Assembly (NCBI RefSeq): GCF_028010285.1
Contig: NZ_CP116304.1
Span: 1,504,501 to 1,568,500 of the forward strand
DNA from: Pseudomonas sp. Q1-7
GTDB taxonomy: Bacteria > Pseudomonadota > Gammaproteobacteria > Pseudomonadales > Pseudomonadaceae
Direction: 5' to 3'
DNA length: 64,000 nt
Shown here piece after piece: positions 26,736-36,215 of the stretch. The notes below the pieces were generated by a model, which saw only the letters and a list, made by a program, of their open reading frames with translations, made no database searches and was not told the DNA's origin. The position numbers and the translations under genes were made by a program. Position 1 is the first letter of the stretch. Each line of letters starts with the position of its first letter.

Positions 26736-28157
26736 TCAGGAATTGCCCAGAAGAGACCTGATAATTCTGCCCAGAGTTTCCATGGCCTGTTCGCTGGAGT
26801 TGCTCCAGGGGTGGCCGTAGTTGAGGCGGGCGCAATGGCCGAAACGCCGTGTGGCGGAAAATATCGGACCCGGCGCGATGCTGATGCCCTGGGCCAGGGC
26901 GAGTTGGAACAGGCGTAGCGAGTCCACCTGTTCGGGGAATTCCAGCCAGAGGAAGTAGCCGCCTTCCGGCCGGCTGACGCGGGTTTCCTCCGGGAAATGT
27001 CGGGCCACGGCCGCCAGCATGGCGTTGCGCTGGCTTTCCAGGGCATAGCGCAACTTGCGCAGGTGACGGTCGTAGCCGCCGTGTTGCAGGTAGTCGGCGA
27101 TGGCCGCCTGGGCCGGGACGGAGGCGGAAATGCTGGTCATCAGTTTCAGCCGCTCGATCTGCCCGGAGAAGCGGCCGCCGGCGACCCAGCCGACGCGGTA
27201 GCCGGGGGCCAGGCTCTTGGAGAAGGAGCTGCAGTGCATCACCAGGCCCTCGGTGTCGAAGGCCTTCACCGGCTTGGGCGCGTGCTGGCCGAAGTACAGC
27301 TCGGCATAGACGTCGTCCTCGATCATCGGCACCTGGTGTCGGGTCAGCAGGGCCGCCAGTTGGCGCTTCTTGTCCTCGGAGAGGCTGGCCCCCATCGGAT
27401 TCTGGAAGTTGCTCATGAACCAGCAGGCCTTGATTGGCAGCCGTTCCAGGCTGCTCTCCAGCACCTGCAGATCGATGCCGTCGCGCGGGTGCACGGGAAT
27501 TTCCACCGCCTTCAGCTTCAGCCGCTCCAGCACCTGCAGGCTGGCATAGAAGGCTGGTGCCTCGATGGCCACCAGGTCGCCGGGACGGGCGACCACTTGC
27601 AGGCAGAGGTTCAGCGCTTCCAGCGCGCCGTTGCAGATCACCAGTTCCTCGATGGGCAGCGGCAGGCCGCCGACCATGTAGCGCAGGGCAATCTGCCGGC
27701 GCAGGGCGTGGTTGCCCGGGGTCATGTCGGCCACGGTGGAGCGTGGGTCCATCTCCTTGACCGCATGGGCCATGGAGCGGGCCAGGCGCTGCAACGGAAA
27801 GAGTTCCGGGCTGGGGAAGGCCGAACCGAAGGGCACGGTGTCCGGGTCCTTGATGGAACTGAGCACCGAGAACACCAGCTCGCTGACGTCCACTTCGGTG
27901 GTCGCCGCTTCCCTCGGTCCCGGCTGGGGTTCGGGCAGCGGTCGCCGCGCGTGTTCGCAGACGAAGTAGCCGGAGCGCGCGCGGGCCATGATCAGCCCGC
28001 GGCTTTCCAGCAGGTAGTAGGCCTGGAATACGGTGGAGGCGCTGACGCCGTAGGTACGACTGGCGTGCCGCACCGAGGGCACCTTCTGCCCCGGGGCCAG
28101 GACCCCGGTGCGGATCAGCTCGGCGATCTCGTCGGCGAATTTTTCGTAGCGCTTCAT
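26736..28157 (-). CDS. MocR-type regulator (GntR HTH fused to aminotransferase-like domain)
   Basis: 473 aa from ATG 28157; an in-frame upstream ATG at 28235 would add 26 residues. The winged HTH (residues ~1-70: KFADEIAELIRTGVLAPGQKVPSVRHASRTYGVSASTVFQAYYLLESRGLI) joins a class-I aminotransferase fold binding PLP (YGQH-like substrate loop, SSFSKSLAPGYRVGWVAGG with the PLP lysine after SFS). MocR proteins sense PLP or amino compounds. It lies 81 bp downstream of ccoG on the same strand, but its target is unknown. The nearest divergent gene is ccoG's neighbour, so no obvious regulon. Confidence 0.85.
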   Translation of the reverse strand: MKRYEKFADEIAELIRTGVLAPGQKVPSVRHASRTYGVSASTVFQAYYLLESRGLIMARARSGYFVCEHARRPLPEPQPGPREAATTEVDVSELVFSVLSSIKDPDTVPFGSAFPSPELFPLQRLARSMAHAVKEMDPRSTVADMTPGNHALRRQIALRYMVGGLPLPIEELVICNGALEALNLCLQVVARPGDLVAIEAPAFYASLQVLERLKLKAVEIPVHPRDGIDLQVLESSLERLPIKACWFMSNFQNPMGASLSEDKKRQLAALLTRHQVPMIEDDVYAELYFGQHAPKPVKAFDTEGLVMHCSSFSKSLAPGYRVGWVAGGRFSGQIERLKLMTSISASVPAQAAIADYLQHGGYDRHLRKLRYALESQRNAMLAAVARHFPEETRVSRPEGGYFLWLEFPEQVDSLRLFQLALAQGISIAPGPIFSATRRFGHCARLNYGHPWSNSSEQAMETLGRIIRSLLGNS

Positions 28158-28238
28158 TTTTTCCAGGTTGGGCAGCGGCCAGTGGGTGCCCAACTCTAAG
28201 CGCTCGGCGCGTGCGCCGCCATGATCCCGGCCCATGGT

Positions 28239-29654
28239 TCAGCGCCTCGGGCTGACGAAGGTGCTGCTGGCGCTGGCCTCGTTGTCCGGCTCGTCGAGGC
28301 TGCGCACCACGAAGCGCAGCGGACGGGAACCGGCCGGGCCGCTGTCGTCGGTGTGCGCCACCGAAACCGGCAATGAGAGGATCTCGCCGGCGGCGATGCT
28401 CACCTCGTGCTCGCCCTGCAGGCGGAACCCGGGGGCATCGGCCAGCGCCACGACATAGCGCTGGTCGCGCTGGGTCTTGTTGATCAGCTTGAGGTTGTAG
28501 ATGTTCTCGATCTCGCCGGCGGCGTTCTCGCGGAACATGCCCCGGTCCTTGATCACATCCACCGACAACTGCGGACGGGTGATGCCCATCCAGGCCAGGG
28601 CGATGATCATCAGCACCAGGGCGATGGCGTAACCGATCAGGCGCGGGCGCAGCAACCGGGTCTTGCCGCCCTCCAGGGCGCGCTCCGAGCTGTAGCCTAC
28701 CAGGCCGCGGGCGTAGCCCATGCGGTCCATGATCGAGTCGCAGGCGTCGATGCAGGCGGCGCAGCCGATGCAGGCGATCTGCAGCCCGTCGCGGATGTCG
28801 ATGCCGGTGGGGCAGACCTGCACGCACATCTGGCAGTCGATGCAGTCGCCCAGGCCTTGCGCCTGCGCGTCGCTGCCCTTCTTGCGCGGACCTCGGGATT
28901 CGCCCCGGGTGGCGTCGTAGGAAACGATCAGGGTGTCCTTGTCGAACATCACGCTCTGGAAGCGCGCATAGGGGCACATATGGATGCACACCTGCTCGCG
29001 CATCCAGCCGGCATTTATATAGGTGGCGCCGGTGAAGAAGATCACCCAGAACAGCGCCGTGCCGCCGACTTCCCAGGTGGCCAGGTTCGTCACCAGTTCG
29101 CGCACCGGGGTGAAGTAGCCGACGAAGGTGATGGCGGTGGCCAGGCTGATGGCCAGCCAGAGCGCGTGCTTGGCGCCGCGGCGCATCAGTTTGTCGGCGC
29201 TCCAGGGGGCAGCGGCCAGCTTGATGCGCTGGTTGCGGTCGCCCTCGGTGACCTGCTCGCACCACATGAAGATCCAGGTCCAGACGCTCTGCGGACAGGT
29301 GTAGCCGCACCAGACGCGGCCGGCGAACACCGTGATGAAGAACAGGCCGAAGGCGCAGATGATCAGCAGCCCCGAGAGCAGGATGAAGTCCTGCGGCCAG
29401 AAGGTCGCGCCGAAGATATGGAACTTGCTGTCTTCCAGGCTCCAGAGCACCGCCTGGCGGCCATCCCAGTCGAGCCAGAGGGTGCCGAAGAAGAGCAGGC
29501 ACAGCAGACCCGCGCCGATGCGTCGCAGATCACGGTAGAAGCCGGTGAAGCGGCGGGTGTGGACGGGTCCGTTGGTGGCGGACAGGGGTTTGCTGGCTAT
29601 GGGAGGCAGGCTGGGGGAGACCTCTATGACCTGCGCCGGAATTCTTTCGCTCAT
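28239..29654 (-). CDS. ccoG: Cytochrome c oxidase accessory protein CcoG (RdxA/FixG family)
   Basis: 471 aa. N-terminal membrane helices with a CxxxCP motif (WCGYTCPQSVW) are followed by a dicluster ferredoxin segment: CIDCQMCVQVCP and CIGCAACIDACD, ligating two 4Fe-4S clusters. A further membrane helix and a C-terminal Ig-like FixG domain complete it. CcoG is proposed to reduce copper during assembly of the cbb3 oxidase CuB site. It stands alone here, without ccoNOQP or ccoIS, so it is probably an unlinked copy. No convincing Anr box upstream. Confidence 0.93.
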   Translation of the reverse strand: MSERIPAQVIEVSPSLPPIASKPLSATNGPVHTRRFTGFYRDLRRIGAGLLCLLFFGTLWLDWDGRQAVLWSLEDSKFHIFGATFWPQDFILLSGLLIICAFGLFFITVFAGRVWCGYTCPQSVWTWIFMWCEQVTEGDRNQRIKLAAAPWSADKLMRRGAKHALWLAISLATAITFVGYFTPVRELVTNLATWEVGGTALFWVIFFTGATYINAGWMREQVCIHMCPYARFQSVMFDKDTLIVSYDATRGESRGPRKKGSDAQAQGLGDCIDCQMCVQVCPTGIDIRDGLQIACIGCAACIDACDSIMDRMGYARGLVGYSSERALEGGKTRLLRPRLIGYAIALVLMIIALAWMGITRPQLSVDVIKDRGMFRENAAGEIENIYNLKLINKTQRDQRYVVALADAPGFRLQGEHEVSIAAGEILSLPVSVAHTDDSGPAGSRPLRFVVRSLDEPDNEASASSTFVSPRR

Positions 29655-29952
29655 GATCAGTGCCCATCAGGCTGTTACGGCGAGGCGGACTGTAGGACGA
29701 CACTGATGGGTAAAACAGATTCAGATCAGTCGACAAAAACCATATCAGATGGATTCGGCAGGGGCCTCCGGTGTAGCCCTGATGGTGGGTCGATGCAACG
29801 ATGGTTCCCCGGCCGGACCGCTTGCGAATGTCCCTTCAAGGACAGTGAGCGACATGGCGTGATCGCAACCAGAATTGTCAGTCGCGCCAGTGTCGAAAAG
29901 GGCTGGCGCGCCCTAAAGTGAGCCTCACCACCACTCGCCACGGAGACCCGTC
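29655..29952. other. Divergent intergenic region ccoG / thioesterase
   Basis: 298 bp without a gene. It must hold promoters in both directions. A degenerate dyad at about 29723-29736 resembles an Anr/Fnr site only weakly. No repeat or RNA recognised. Confidence 0.35.
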
Positions 29953-30393
29953 ATGTACCAGAGGACCCTTATCGCCGGTTGGGGCGACATGGACTTCAAT
30001 TCCCATATGCGCAACACCGCCTACCTGGATAAGTCGGCCGACGTGCGCATGATGTACTTCGCCGACTTCGGCTTTCCCATGTCCGAATTCCGCCGCCTGC
30101 GCCTGGGCCCGGTGGTGATGAAGGACGAGATCGAATACTTCCGCGAATGCCATCTGCTCGACGAACTGACGGTCAGCATGAGCGCCGCCGGGCTGTCGGC
30201 CGATGGCAGCCGCATGCTGCTGCGCAACGAGTTCCACCGCGGCGGCGTCCTGGCGGCGCGGGTCACCTCCACCGTCGGCTGGTTCGACCTGGAACAGCGC
30301 AAGCTGGTGGTACCGACGGCCAAGCTGCTGGAGGCGCTGCAGGCGATGGACCGCAGCGAGGATTTCCGCGAACTGCCCGGCAGCAGCCGCTGA
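29953..30393 (+). CDS. Hot-dog fold acyl-CoA thioesterase
   Basis: 146 aa, 4HBT/FadM-like hot-dog domain covering the whole chain. The N-terminal WGDMDFNSHMRNTAYLDKSADVRMMYF carries the Asp-x-N-x-H-x-x-N type pattern of the 4HBT active site, with a following central helix. Such enzymes hydrolyse fatty or aromatic acyl-CoA; chain specificity cannot be read. ggag precedes the ATG. 9 bp before the DUF488 gene, likely an operon. Confidence 0.85.
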   Translation: MYQRTLIAGWGDMDFNSHMRNTAYLDKSADVRMMYFADFGFPMSEFRRLRLGPVVMKDEIEYFRECHLLDELTVSMSAAGLSADGSRMLLRNEFHRGGVLAARVTSTVGWFDLEQRKLVVPTAKLLEALQAMDRSEDFRELPGSSR

Positions 30394-30402
30394 GGAGGTG
30401 CG

Positions 30403-30789
30403 ATGAGCATCAGCATCGTCCAGTTGGGGACACCGCGCGCCGCCGATGAGGGCCTGCGCATCGGCACCGTGCGCCGACCGCCGCGCGGCGTGCCCAAGGC
30501 CGAGTTCGCCAGCCGCGACTACTACGACACCTGGCTGCCCCTGCTGGCCCCCAGTGCCGAGCTGATGGCCGAGGGCAAGGCGGTCGAAAGCGACGCCGAC
30601 TGGGCGCGCTTCGCCAAGCGCTACCGGGCCGAGATGGAGGGCGGGGAGGGCGCGCGGGTGCTCGACCTGCTGGCGGCGCTGTCCCACGGCAGCCATTTCG
30701 CGGTGGGCTGCTACTGCGAGAACGAGGCGCGCTGCCACCGCTCCCTGTTGCGTCAGTTGCTGGCCGAGCGGGGCGCGCTGATCCGCTGA
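30403..30789 (+). CDS. DUF488 family protein
   Basis: 128 aa of the DUF488 (YeaO-like) family. Visible signatures are the N-terminal IGTVRRPPRGVP, the central YDTWLPLLAPS..LM and the C-terminal VGCYCENEARCHRSLL, whose Cys/His residues are characteristic. Cytoplasmic, function unknown. A very strong gaggaggtg precedes the ATG, 9 bp after the thioesterase stop. Confidence 0.85.
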   Translation: MSISIVQLGTPRAADEGLRIGTVRRPPRGVPKAEFASRDYYDTWLPLLAPSAELMAEGKAVESDADWARFAKRYRAEMEGGEGARVLDLLAALSHGSHFAVGCYCENEARCHRSLLRQLLAERGALIR

Positions 30790-30953
30790 ATCGGCGCGCT
30801 GCTCACCGCCATTCCCTCCCACTGGCGATCACCCGACCAAAGGCGCAGAATCGCGCCCTGTCGACGGAAGGTGCTGAGTATCCCGGCAGCTTCGTTCCTA
30901 TACTCTTCGTTGCGGGGCCCCCTCTCCCGGCCCCTATTTTCATTGGAAGCATC

Positions 30954-31850
30954 GTGAATATTCGTAGTTCGATCACCAAGTTGTTCGTTCTGGGTTCCTG
31001 CGTCTTCATGTTGGCAGGTGCCCCTGTGCAGGCCGCGGAGCAAGCCCTGCCGCAGCGCGACCCGGCGAAGCTGCAACTTTCCTCCCGCAGCGCCCTGCTG
31101 GTCGACCTTGCCAGCGATAAAGTGGTCTATGCGCGTAATCCCGCCCGGGTGATGCCCATCGCTTCGGTGACCAAGCTGATGGTCGCGGTGGTTGTGCTGG
31201 AAGCCCGGCAGCCCTTGAAGGAGGTGCTCACCGTCACCATCCGCGATAACAAGGAAATGAAGGGGATCTACTCGCGGGTGCGCCTGGGCAGCCAGCTCAG
31301 CCGCGGTGAACTCCTGCATATCGCCCTGATGTCGTCGGAGAATCGGGCCACTTCCACCCTGGCCCACAATTACCCGGGCGGCTACTCGGCCTTCATCAAG
31401 GCGATGAACGCCAAGGCCCGCGCGCTGGGTATGACCAGCACCCGCTATGTCGAGCCCACCGGTCTGTCGCCCTTCAACGTTTCCACCGCCAACGACCTGG
31501 TGCGACTGCTGAAGGAAACCCGCAAGTACCCGCTGATGACCGAGTACAGCACCACCTCGGCCAAGGTGGTCAGTTTCATCAAGCCGCGCTACAGCCTGAG
31601 CTTCCGCAACACCAACAACCTGGTGCGCAAGCCCGACTGGAGCATCCAGATGACCAAGACCGGCTTCACCAACGATGCCGGGCATTGCCTGGTGATGCTC
31701 ACCCGTATGGGGCAGCGCCCCATGGCCGTGGTGCTGCTGGACGCCTTTGGCAAGTACACCCACATGGCCGATGCCACGCGCATGCGCCGCTGGCTGGAAA
31801 GTGGCGTCAGCGGCAAGGTGCCGGCAGCGGCTGTGGCCAATCGCCGATGA
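30954..31850 (+). CDS. pbpG: D-alanyl-D-alanine endopeptidase (PBP7/8)
   Basis: 298 aa. An N-terminal signal peptide (~27 residues, ending PVQAA) targets it to the periplasm. S11 penicillin-binding motifs: SVTK with catalytic S71 and K74, SEN (S127-N129) and KTG (K234-G236). It cleaves D-Ala-mDAP cross-links in peptidoglycan. The length and the absence of a C-terminal amphipathic anchor fit PBP7 rather than PBP5/6. GTG start at 30954. Terminated by the hairpin at 31885. Confidence 0.92.
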   Translation: MNIRSSITKLFVLGSCVFMLAGAPVQAAEQALPQRDPAKLQLSSRSALLVDLASDKVVYARNPARVMPIASVTKLMVAVVVLEARQPLKEVLTVTIRDNKEMKGIYSRVRLGSQLSRGELLHIALMSSENRATSTLAHNYPGGYSAFIKAMNAKARALGMTSTRYVEPTGLSPFNVSTANDLVRLLKETRKYPLMTEYSTTSAKVVSFIKPRYSLSFRNTNNLVRKPDWSIQMTKTGFTNDAGHCLVMLTRMGQRPMAVVLLDAFGKYTHMADATRMRRWLESGVSGKVPAAAVANRR

Positions 31851-31884
31851 GCGGCCGGTGCAGCGCGCCGATCCGCTGAACGAG

Positions 31885-31913
31885 AAAAGCCAGCCGCGAA
31901 GGGCTGGCTTTTT
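31885..31913. terminator. Terminator between pbpG and the convergent MFS gene
   Basis: Stem aaagccagcc / ggctggcttt with a gcgaag-type loop, T run on the right and A run on the left; usable in both directions. Confidence 0.9.
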
Positions 31914-31924
31914 CGTTGCTGCCG

Positions 31925-33190
31925 TCAGGCCTGGGCTGTCGCGCTTTGCGGCAGGCCGGCGCTGCGCTCGCGCACCCTGTGGTGCAGCACGCCGGACACC
32001 ATGAAGCCGATCACCGCCAGGACGCTCATCAGGCTGAACACGTAGGTGTAACCCTGCTGGCCCGGGTAGTGATCGAGGATGGCGCCGTAGATGACGTAGG
32101 CGAACATGCCCGGCGCGTAGCCGATCAGGCAGCCGATGCCGAAGGCCGAGCCGGTGATGCGCGAGGGAATGCCGACTTCGCTCATGGGCGCCCAGAACAC
32201 GCCGCGCATGGTGAAGACGATCAGCGCGAACGACAGGGTGGCGGCCATGCCGGCGTAGATGTAGTCCGCACCGGTGGGGATGGTCAGGATCACCGCCATG
32301 ACCGGCAGCAGCGCCAGGAAGGCCCACTTCAGGTAGCGGCTGGAACTCCTGAAGCCCGTGTCCGCCAGGAAGCCGCCGGCCGGTCCGCCCAGCACCTTGA
32401 GGAAGTACTGGTTGATGATCCCGTAGGCGCCGACCAGGGCCACCGGCAAGTGGTACATGTCCTTCAGGTAGGGGATGAAGTAGGTCAGGCCGCAGTAGAC
32501 GATGTAGACCATGAACACGTTGAGGCTGACCAGCCAGATACCCGGTACGCGCACCGCTTCCAGCAGGCCGGCGAGGCCGATGGTTTCACCCGCGGGCGCG
32601 CTGGCCTTGCTCTGCCGGAGCAGGAACCAGGTCAGCACGCCGATGCCGATGTCGATCGCCGAATAGAACAGGATGGCCGCTTTCAGCCCGACGGCGCCGG
32701 AGCCCATCGCGACGAACACGCCCAGGGCGGAGAACGCCACCAGGGTGTCGATGACGCCCCGGCCGCCTTCGAGGAAGCCGAACATCCGGCCCTGTTCACC
32801 ATCGTCACCCAGGTTGCGGATGGCCTTGAGCAGCGACGGCCAGAACAGGCAGTCGGCGCAGATGGCGAGCAGGCTGAAGACGATCAGAAGCTGGCTGTAG
32901 CCGGGAAAGGTGGCCAGGTACAGCCCCAGGCAGCCGGTGCCGATCAGGCCCAGGGGAATCAGCTTGCGGGTGGCGAAACGGTCCGCCAGGAAGCCGCCGA
33001 CCACGAACAGCGCGGTGGCGACGATGGCGTTGGCGCTGAGCAGGGCGCCGATCTCGGTATGGGTCAGTCCCATGTGCTCCTGCATGGGGACGTAGAAGGC
33101 ATCCTTGAGGTTCGCCAGCTTGTAGATGGTCCCGCCGCCGAGGACGAGGACCAGCAACCTGAGCCATTTGGCCTTGGCCTGTGCTGTCAT
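31925..33190 (-). CDS. Major facilitator superfamily transporter
   Basis: 421 aa, 12 predicted membrane helices with the MFS loop motif FLADRFATRKLIPLG between helices 2 and 3 and a related GGFLADTGFRSSSRY in the second half. It resembles the YihN/UhpC-like organic phosphate and sugar transporter branch. 52 bp downstream of the TIM-barrel gene on the same strand, so the pair likely takes up and processes one sugar-like substrate. Good ggag before the ATG. Confidence 0.82.
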   Translation of the reverse strand: MTAQAKAKWLRLLVLVLGGGTIYKLANLKDAFYVPMQEHMGLTHTEIGALLSANAIVATALFVVGGFLADRFATRKLIPLGLIGTGCLGLYLATFPGYSQLLIVFSLLAICADCLFWPSLLKAIRNLGDDGEQGRMFGFLEGGRGVIDTLVAFSALGVFVAMGSGAVGLKAAILFYSAIDIGIGVLTWFLLRQSKASAPAGETIGLAGLLEAVRVPGIWLVSLNVFMVYIVYCGLTYFIPYLKDMYHLPVALVGAYGIINQYFLKVLGGPAGGFLADTGFRSSSRYLKWAFLALLPVMAVILTIPTGADYIYAGMAATLSFALIVFTMRGVFWAPMSEVGIPSRITGSAFGIGCLIGYAPGMFAYVIYGAILDHYPGQQGYTYVFSLMSVLAVIGFMVSGVLHHRVRERSAGLPQSATAQA

Positions 33191-33242
33191 TGTTGTTCTC
33201 CACAGTTTCCGGATTGAAAGGTCACCTGCCGCCTCGGGCGGT

Positions 33243-34316
33243 TCAGGCAGGGGCTTGGCCGCAGGCGGCCAGGGTCAGCTCGGCCAGCACACGCCACTCG
33301 GTGAGCAGGCCGCGCACATGGCGGACCTGGTTGTTCGCCCAGCGCTGCTCGTCGGCCGCCATGCGCGCGACCGTGTAGCCCGGCGGCAGGCCGGTCTCAC
33401 TCATTTCGCGGTAGGGGATGAAGGGGTCATCGGCTTCGTCCGACTGGCGGAAGGCCGGGGCGATGTAGTGGTTTTCCTGTTCCAGGATGAAGGCGATCAC
33501 TTGCGGGGCCGGGTCGCCGAGCATCAGCAGCTCGAACAGCATCCGCGCGCCGGGCAGGTCGTCCTGCGGGCTGCCGTGCAGCACGCCGTAATGGCCGAAG
33601 CCGTTCTGCTCGGGGACGATGCGCACGCCCTTGAGGTGTGCCTGGCGGATGTACGGGGCCAGCGCCCGCAGCGCGGGCAGCGGCTGCTCGCAGGCGTTGA
33701 TCATGTTGCCGAAGTCGAACAGCGCATTCAGGCGCGGATTGCCGACCTGGCGCAGCAGTTGGGCGATCTCGAAGCTCTTGAGCTCCTCGTGCTGCTCGAA
33801 GTCGAAGTTCAGGTCATAGCGGTCGGCGAGTTCGCCGAGGTAGCGCAGGTCCGTCTCGATCAGCGCCATGACCCGCGACAGGTGGCCCTCGTAGCGGGAA
33901 TACACGCGAATGTTGCGGGTGCCGATGGCGCGGGCGATGGCCACCACCTGGTCGACGTCTTCGCGGCGCGTGCTGCTGATTTCCAGATGGACCTCCAGGC
34001 CCAGGGCGCGGGCCTTGTCGGCGAAGGCCTGGAGCTGGGCAGGGCCCATCTGTGACAGGCTGTTCGCTTCACCGTCCAGCAGGTGCAGGGAAAGGCCCTG
34101 GAGTTCGTGGCGGTAGGCGAAGTCCAGCAGGTCTTCCGGCTTGAGCAGGCCGTGGGTCAGGTTGGTCAGCAGCGGGTAGCCGTGGGCGAACAGGCGGAGG
34201 CCATCGAGGCGTTCGAGGAGTCGGCCGGCGAGGGCGGGCGTCAGCAGGGGCGGTGGCACGTCGCTGCCGGCGTTGTGGCCGAGCAGGGCGGCAAAGCGGG
34301 CTTGGATAGCGTTCAT
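33243..34316 (-). CDS. Xylose-isomerase-like TIM-barrel protein (sugar phosphate isomerase/epimerase superfamily)
   Basis: 357 aa from ATG 34316, chosen because caggaa is 9 nt upstream; the ATG at 34325 has the site too close. AP-endonuclease-2-like TIM barrel: HELQGLSLHLLDGE, EVHLEISSTR, NIRVYSRYEG, FDFEQHEELKS, NALFDFGNMINACE and HLKGVRI supply the Glu/Asp/His ligands expected of a divalent-metal site. Specific substrate unknown. Operon with the MFS transporter; a MocR regulator gene lies 117 bp upstream on the same strand. Confidence 0.8.
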   Translation of the reverse strand: MNAIQARFAALLGHNAGSDVPPPLLTPALAGRLLERLDGLRLFAHGYPLLTNLTHGLLKPEDLLDFAYRHELQGLSLHLLDGEANSLSQMGPAQLQAFADKARALGLEVHLEISSTRREDVDQVVAIARAIGTRNIRVYSRYEGHLSRVMALIETDLRYLGELADRYDLNFDFEQHEELKSFEIAQLLRQVGNPRLNALFDFGNMINACEQPLPALRALAPYIRQAHLKGVRIVPEQNGFGHYGVLHGSPQDDLPGARMLFELLMLGDPAPQVIAFILEQENHYIAPAFRQSDEADDPFIPYREMSETGLPPGYTVARMAADEQRWANNQVRHVRGLLTEWRVLAELTLAACGQAPA

Positions 34317-34433
34317 TCTTGTCATTCCTGAAAAAGGTGCCGGTTTGCCCGGCGCAGCCTTTATCTCTCCGGAATGGCGCTATCGATATAGCCATTATTT
34401 TTTAATTGTTATGACCACTTTGGCCGTCGTCCG

Positions 34434-35912
34434 CTACAGATGGTGACCGAGTCCTTCCAGGGCCCGTGCCAGTGCCTCGACCTTCTCCCCGGCCTGTTCG
34501 GCGGGGGTGCCGGCAAAGCCGATGAGCAGCCCCGGCGGCAGGTAGCGCTTGAGGCAGTAGTCGCCGAGGGCATAGGTGTAGATCTGCTGGCGGGCCAGCC
34601 CCAGGGCGAGGGCGGCGTCGTCCACCGTCTCGTCCAGCCAGCCGATCAGGTGCAGGCCGGCCACGACCGGATTGACCTCGAGGAAACCGTCCAGATGGCG
34701 CCGCAACTGCTCCACGAGGCTCTCCTGGCGAGCCTGGTAGAGCGCGCGCATGCGGCGGATATGGCCGAGGAAGTGACCCTCGGCCATGAAGTCGGCGGTG
34801 GTTGCTTGGTGCAGCGTGGAAGGGCTGCGGTCCATCACCGCGCGGATGGCGCAGAAGGGTTCCACCAGCGCCTCGGGGAGGATCACGTAACCCAGGCGCA
34901 GCGACGGGTAGAGCACCTTGCTGAAGGTGCCGACGTAGATGACCTTCTGCCACTGGTCCATGGCGAACAGCGCCGGCTGGGAGCGGCCAACGTAGCGGAA
35001 CTCGCTGTCGCAATCGTCCTCGACTATCCAGCCGTGGCCGCGGCCCGCCCACTCGATCAGTTCCTGCCGACGGGCATAGCTCATGGTGGTGCCCAGCGGA
35101 TGCTGGCGCGACGGGGTGGTGAAGGCCAGGCGAGCGTCGGGGCAGTCGCGCAGGCCTTGCTGCACGTCCAGCCCCTGGTCGTCGATGCGCAGGGGAACCA
35201 GGCGCGCGCCCTGGGCCTGGAAGGCAATGCGCGCGGCGATGTGGCCGGGGTCCTCCATCCACACGCCGTCCTGTCCGTCGAGCAGCAGCATGGCGAGGAT
35301 GTTGAAGGCCTGCTGGGCGCCGGAAACGATCACCACCTGATCGACGCTGCATTCGATGCCACGGGCATCGAAAACGTATTCGACCAGGGCCTCGCGCAAG
35401 CGCAGCAGACCCTTCAGCTCGCCGTAGCCGAGCATGGCCTTGGTCGGCTGGCGCAGGTGGCGATTCATCAGGCGCCGCCAGACCGGCAGCGGGAAGGCAT
35501 CGTAGGCCGGGTGGCTGGGCAGGAAGGAGGTCGGGCACTCGGGCGCCCAGGAGGCGTAGGACATGCCGCCGAAGTGTTCACTGCGCAGCGACAGCACGGA
35601 CTGGCCCAGGCTGGACAGGCGCGGCGGCTTGCGTGGGGTGTCGGCGGCGGCGTTGCGGCCCTCCCATTCGCGGCCGACATAGGTTCCTGCGCCGGTGCGT
35701 GGCGCCAGGAAACCTTCGGCGGTGAGCTCGTCGAAGGCATTGAGGAGGGTGATCCGCGACAGCCCCAGCTCCTTGCACAGGGTGCGCGTGGAGGGCAGGC
35801 GCGTGCCGCCCGGCAGTCGCCCGGAGAGTATCTGCTTGCGCACCTGGAGGTAGAGCTGGCGGTACAGCGGAATCGGGCTGGAACGGTCCAGTTCGATGCC
35901 TGTCAGCAACAT
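34434..35912 (-). CDS. MocR/PdxR-type transcriptional regulator
   Basis: 492 aa from ATG 35912; an ATG at 35930 adds six residues. The GntR wHTH (IPLYRQLYLQVRKQILSGRLPGGTRLPSTRTLCKELGLSRITLLNAFDELTAEGFL) is followed by a Gly-rich linker and an aminotransferase fold with YGELKGLLRLREALVEY, SGAQQAFNIL, DPGH and the PLP-lysine segment GTFSKVLYPSLRLGY. The likely target is the adjacent TIM-barrel/MFS pair or itself; direct repeats upstream at 36052 and 36079 are candidate operators. Confidence 0.85.
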   Translation of the reverse strand: MLLTGIELDRSSPIPLYRQLYLQVRKQILSGRLPGGTRLPSTRTLCKELGLSRITLLNAFDELTAEGFLAPRTGAGTYVGREWEGRNAAADTPRKPPRLSSLGQSVLSLRSEHFGGMSYASWAPECPTSFLPSHPAYDAFPLPVWRRLMNRHLRQPTKAMLGYGELKGLLRLREALVEYVFDARGIECSVDQVVIVSGAQQAFNILAMLLLDGQDGVWMEDPGHIAARIAFQAQGARLVPLRIDDQGLDVQQGLRDCPDARLAFTTPSRQHPLGTTMSYARRQELIEWAGRGHGWIVEDDCDSEFRYVGRSQPALFAMDQWQKVIYVGTFSKVLYPSLRLGYVILPEALVEPFCAIRAVMDRSPSTLHQATTADFMAEGHFLGHIRRMRALYQARQESLVEQLRRHLDGFLEVNPVVAGLHLIGWLDETVDDAALALGLARQQIYTYALGDYCLKRYLPPGLLIGFAGTPAEQAGEKVEALARALEGLGHHL

Positions 35913-36051
35913 GCCGCCGGGGGATTTCATGCTTTGGTTGCCTCGTGTCGTTCAACTGTCCCGGAGCGGGGCCAGGCTGTCATTGTTGGTACTTCGGCCT
36001 GGCGCGGAAAGAGGTTCTTCAAGGCAATGCGAGGAGCTGAAAGGCATACCG

Positions 36052-36088
36052 GATTGGCAACATTGCGTGAGTGCCATGGGTTGGCAAT
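36052..36088. promoter_or_regulatory. Candidate MocR operator: direct repeats
   Basis: ggattggcaa (36052-36061) and gggttggcaa (36079-36088) repeat with a 27-bp period about 140 bp upstream of the MocR-type gene. The second is also part of a tgcca/tggca dyad. Direct repeats plus a dyad are typical of MocR/PdxR operators; assignment is inference. Confidence 0.35.
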
Positions 36089-36215
36089 GTGTGGCCGGAT
36101 GCATCCCTCTCCCCCGGCCCCCACCCTGCGTCCCAGCCTGATCGCTTTGCGGTCAGTCGTTCATCGGCAGCGGAAGCGGTGCTCCCGAAAAGCATGCCTC
36201 TTCACCCCAGAGGTA

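Noticed and set aside
26722-29502. A 926-codon minus-strand frame across the MocR and ccoG genes
   Set aside because: It overlaps two well-supported genes in another frame and encodes Arg/Pro/Gly-rich sequence typical of high-G+C shadows.
29720-29740. Anr/Fnr box upstream of ccoG
   Set aside because: The best dyad matches only about 7 of the 10 conserved positions of TTGAT-N4-ATCAA and lies among unrelated AT-rich sequence.
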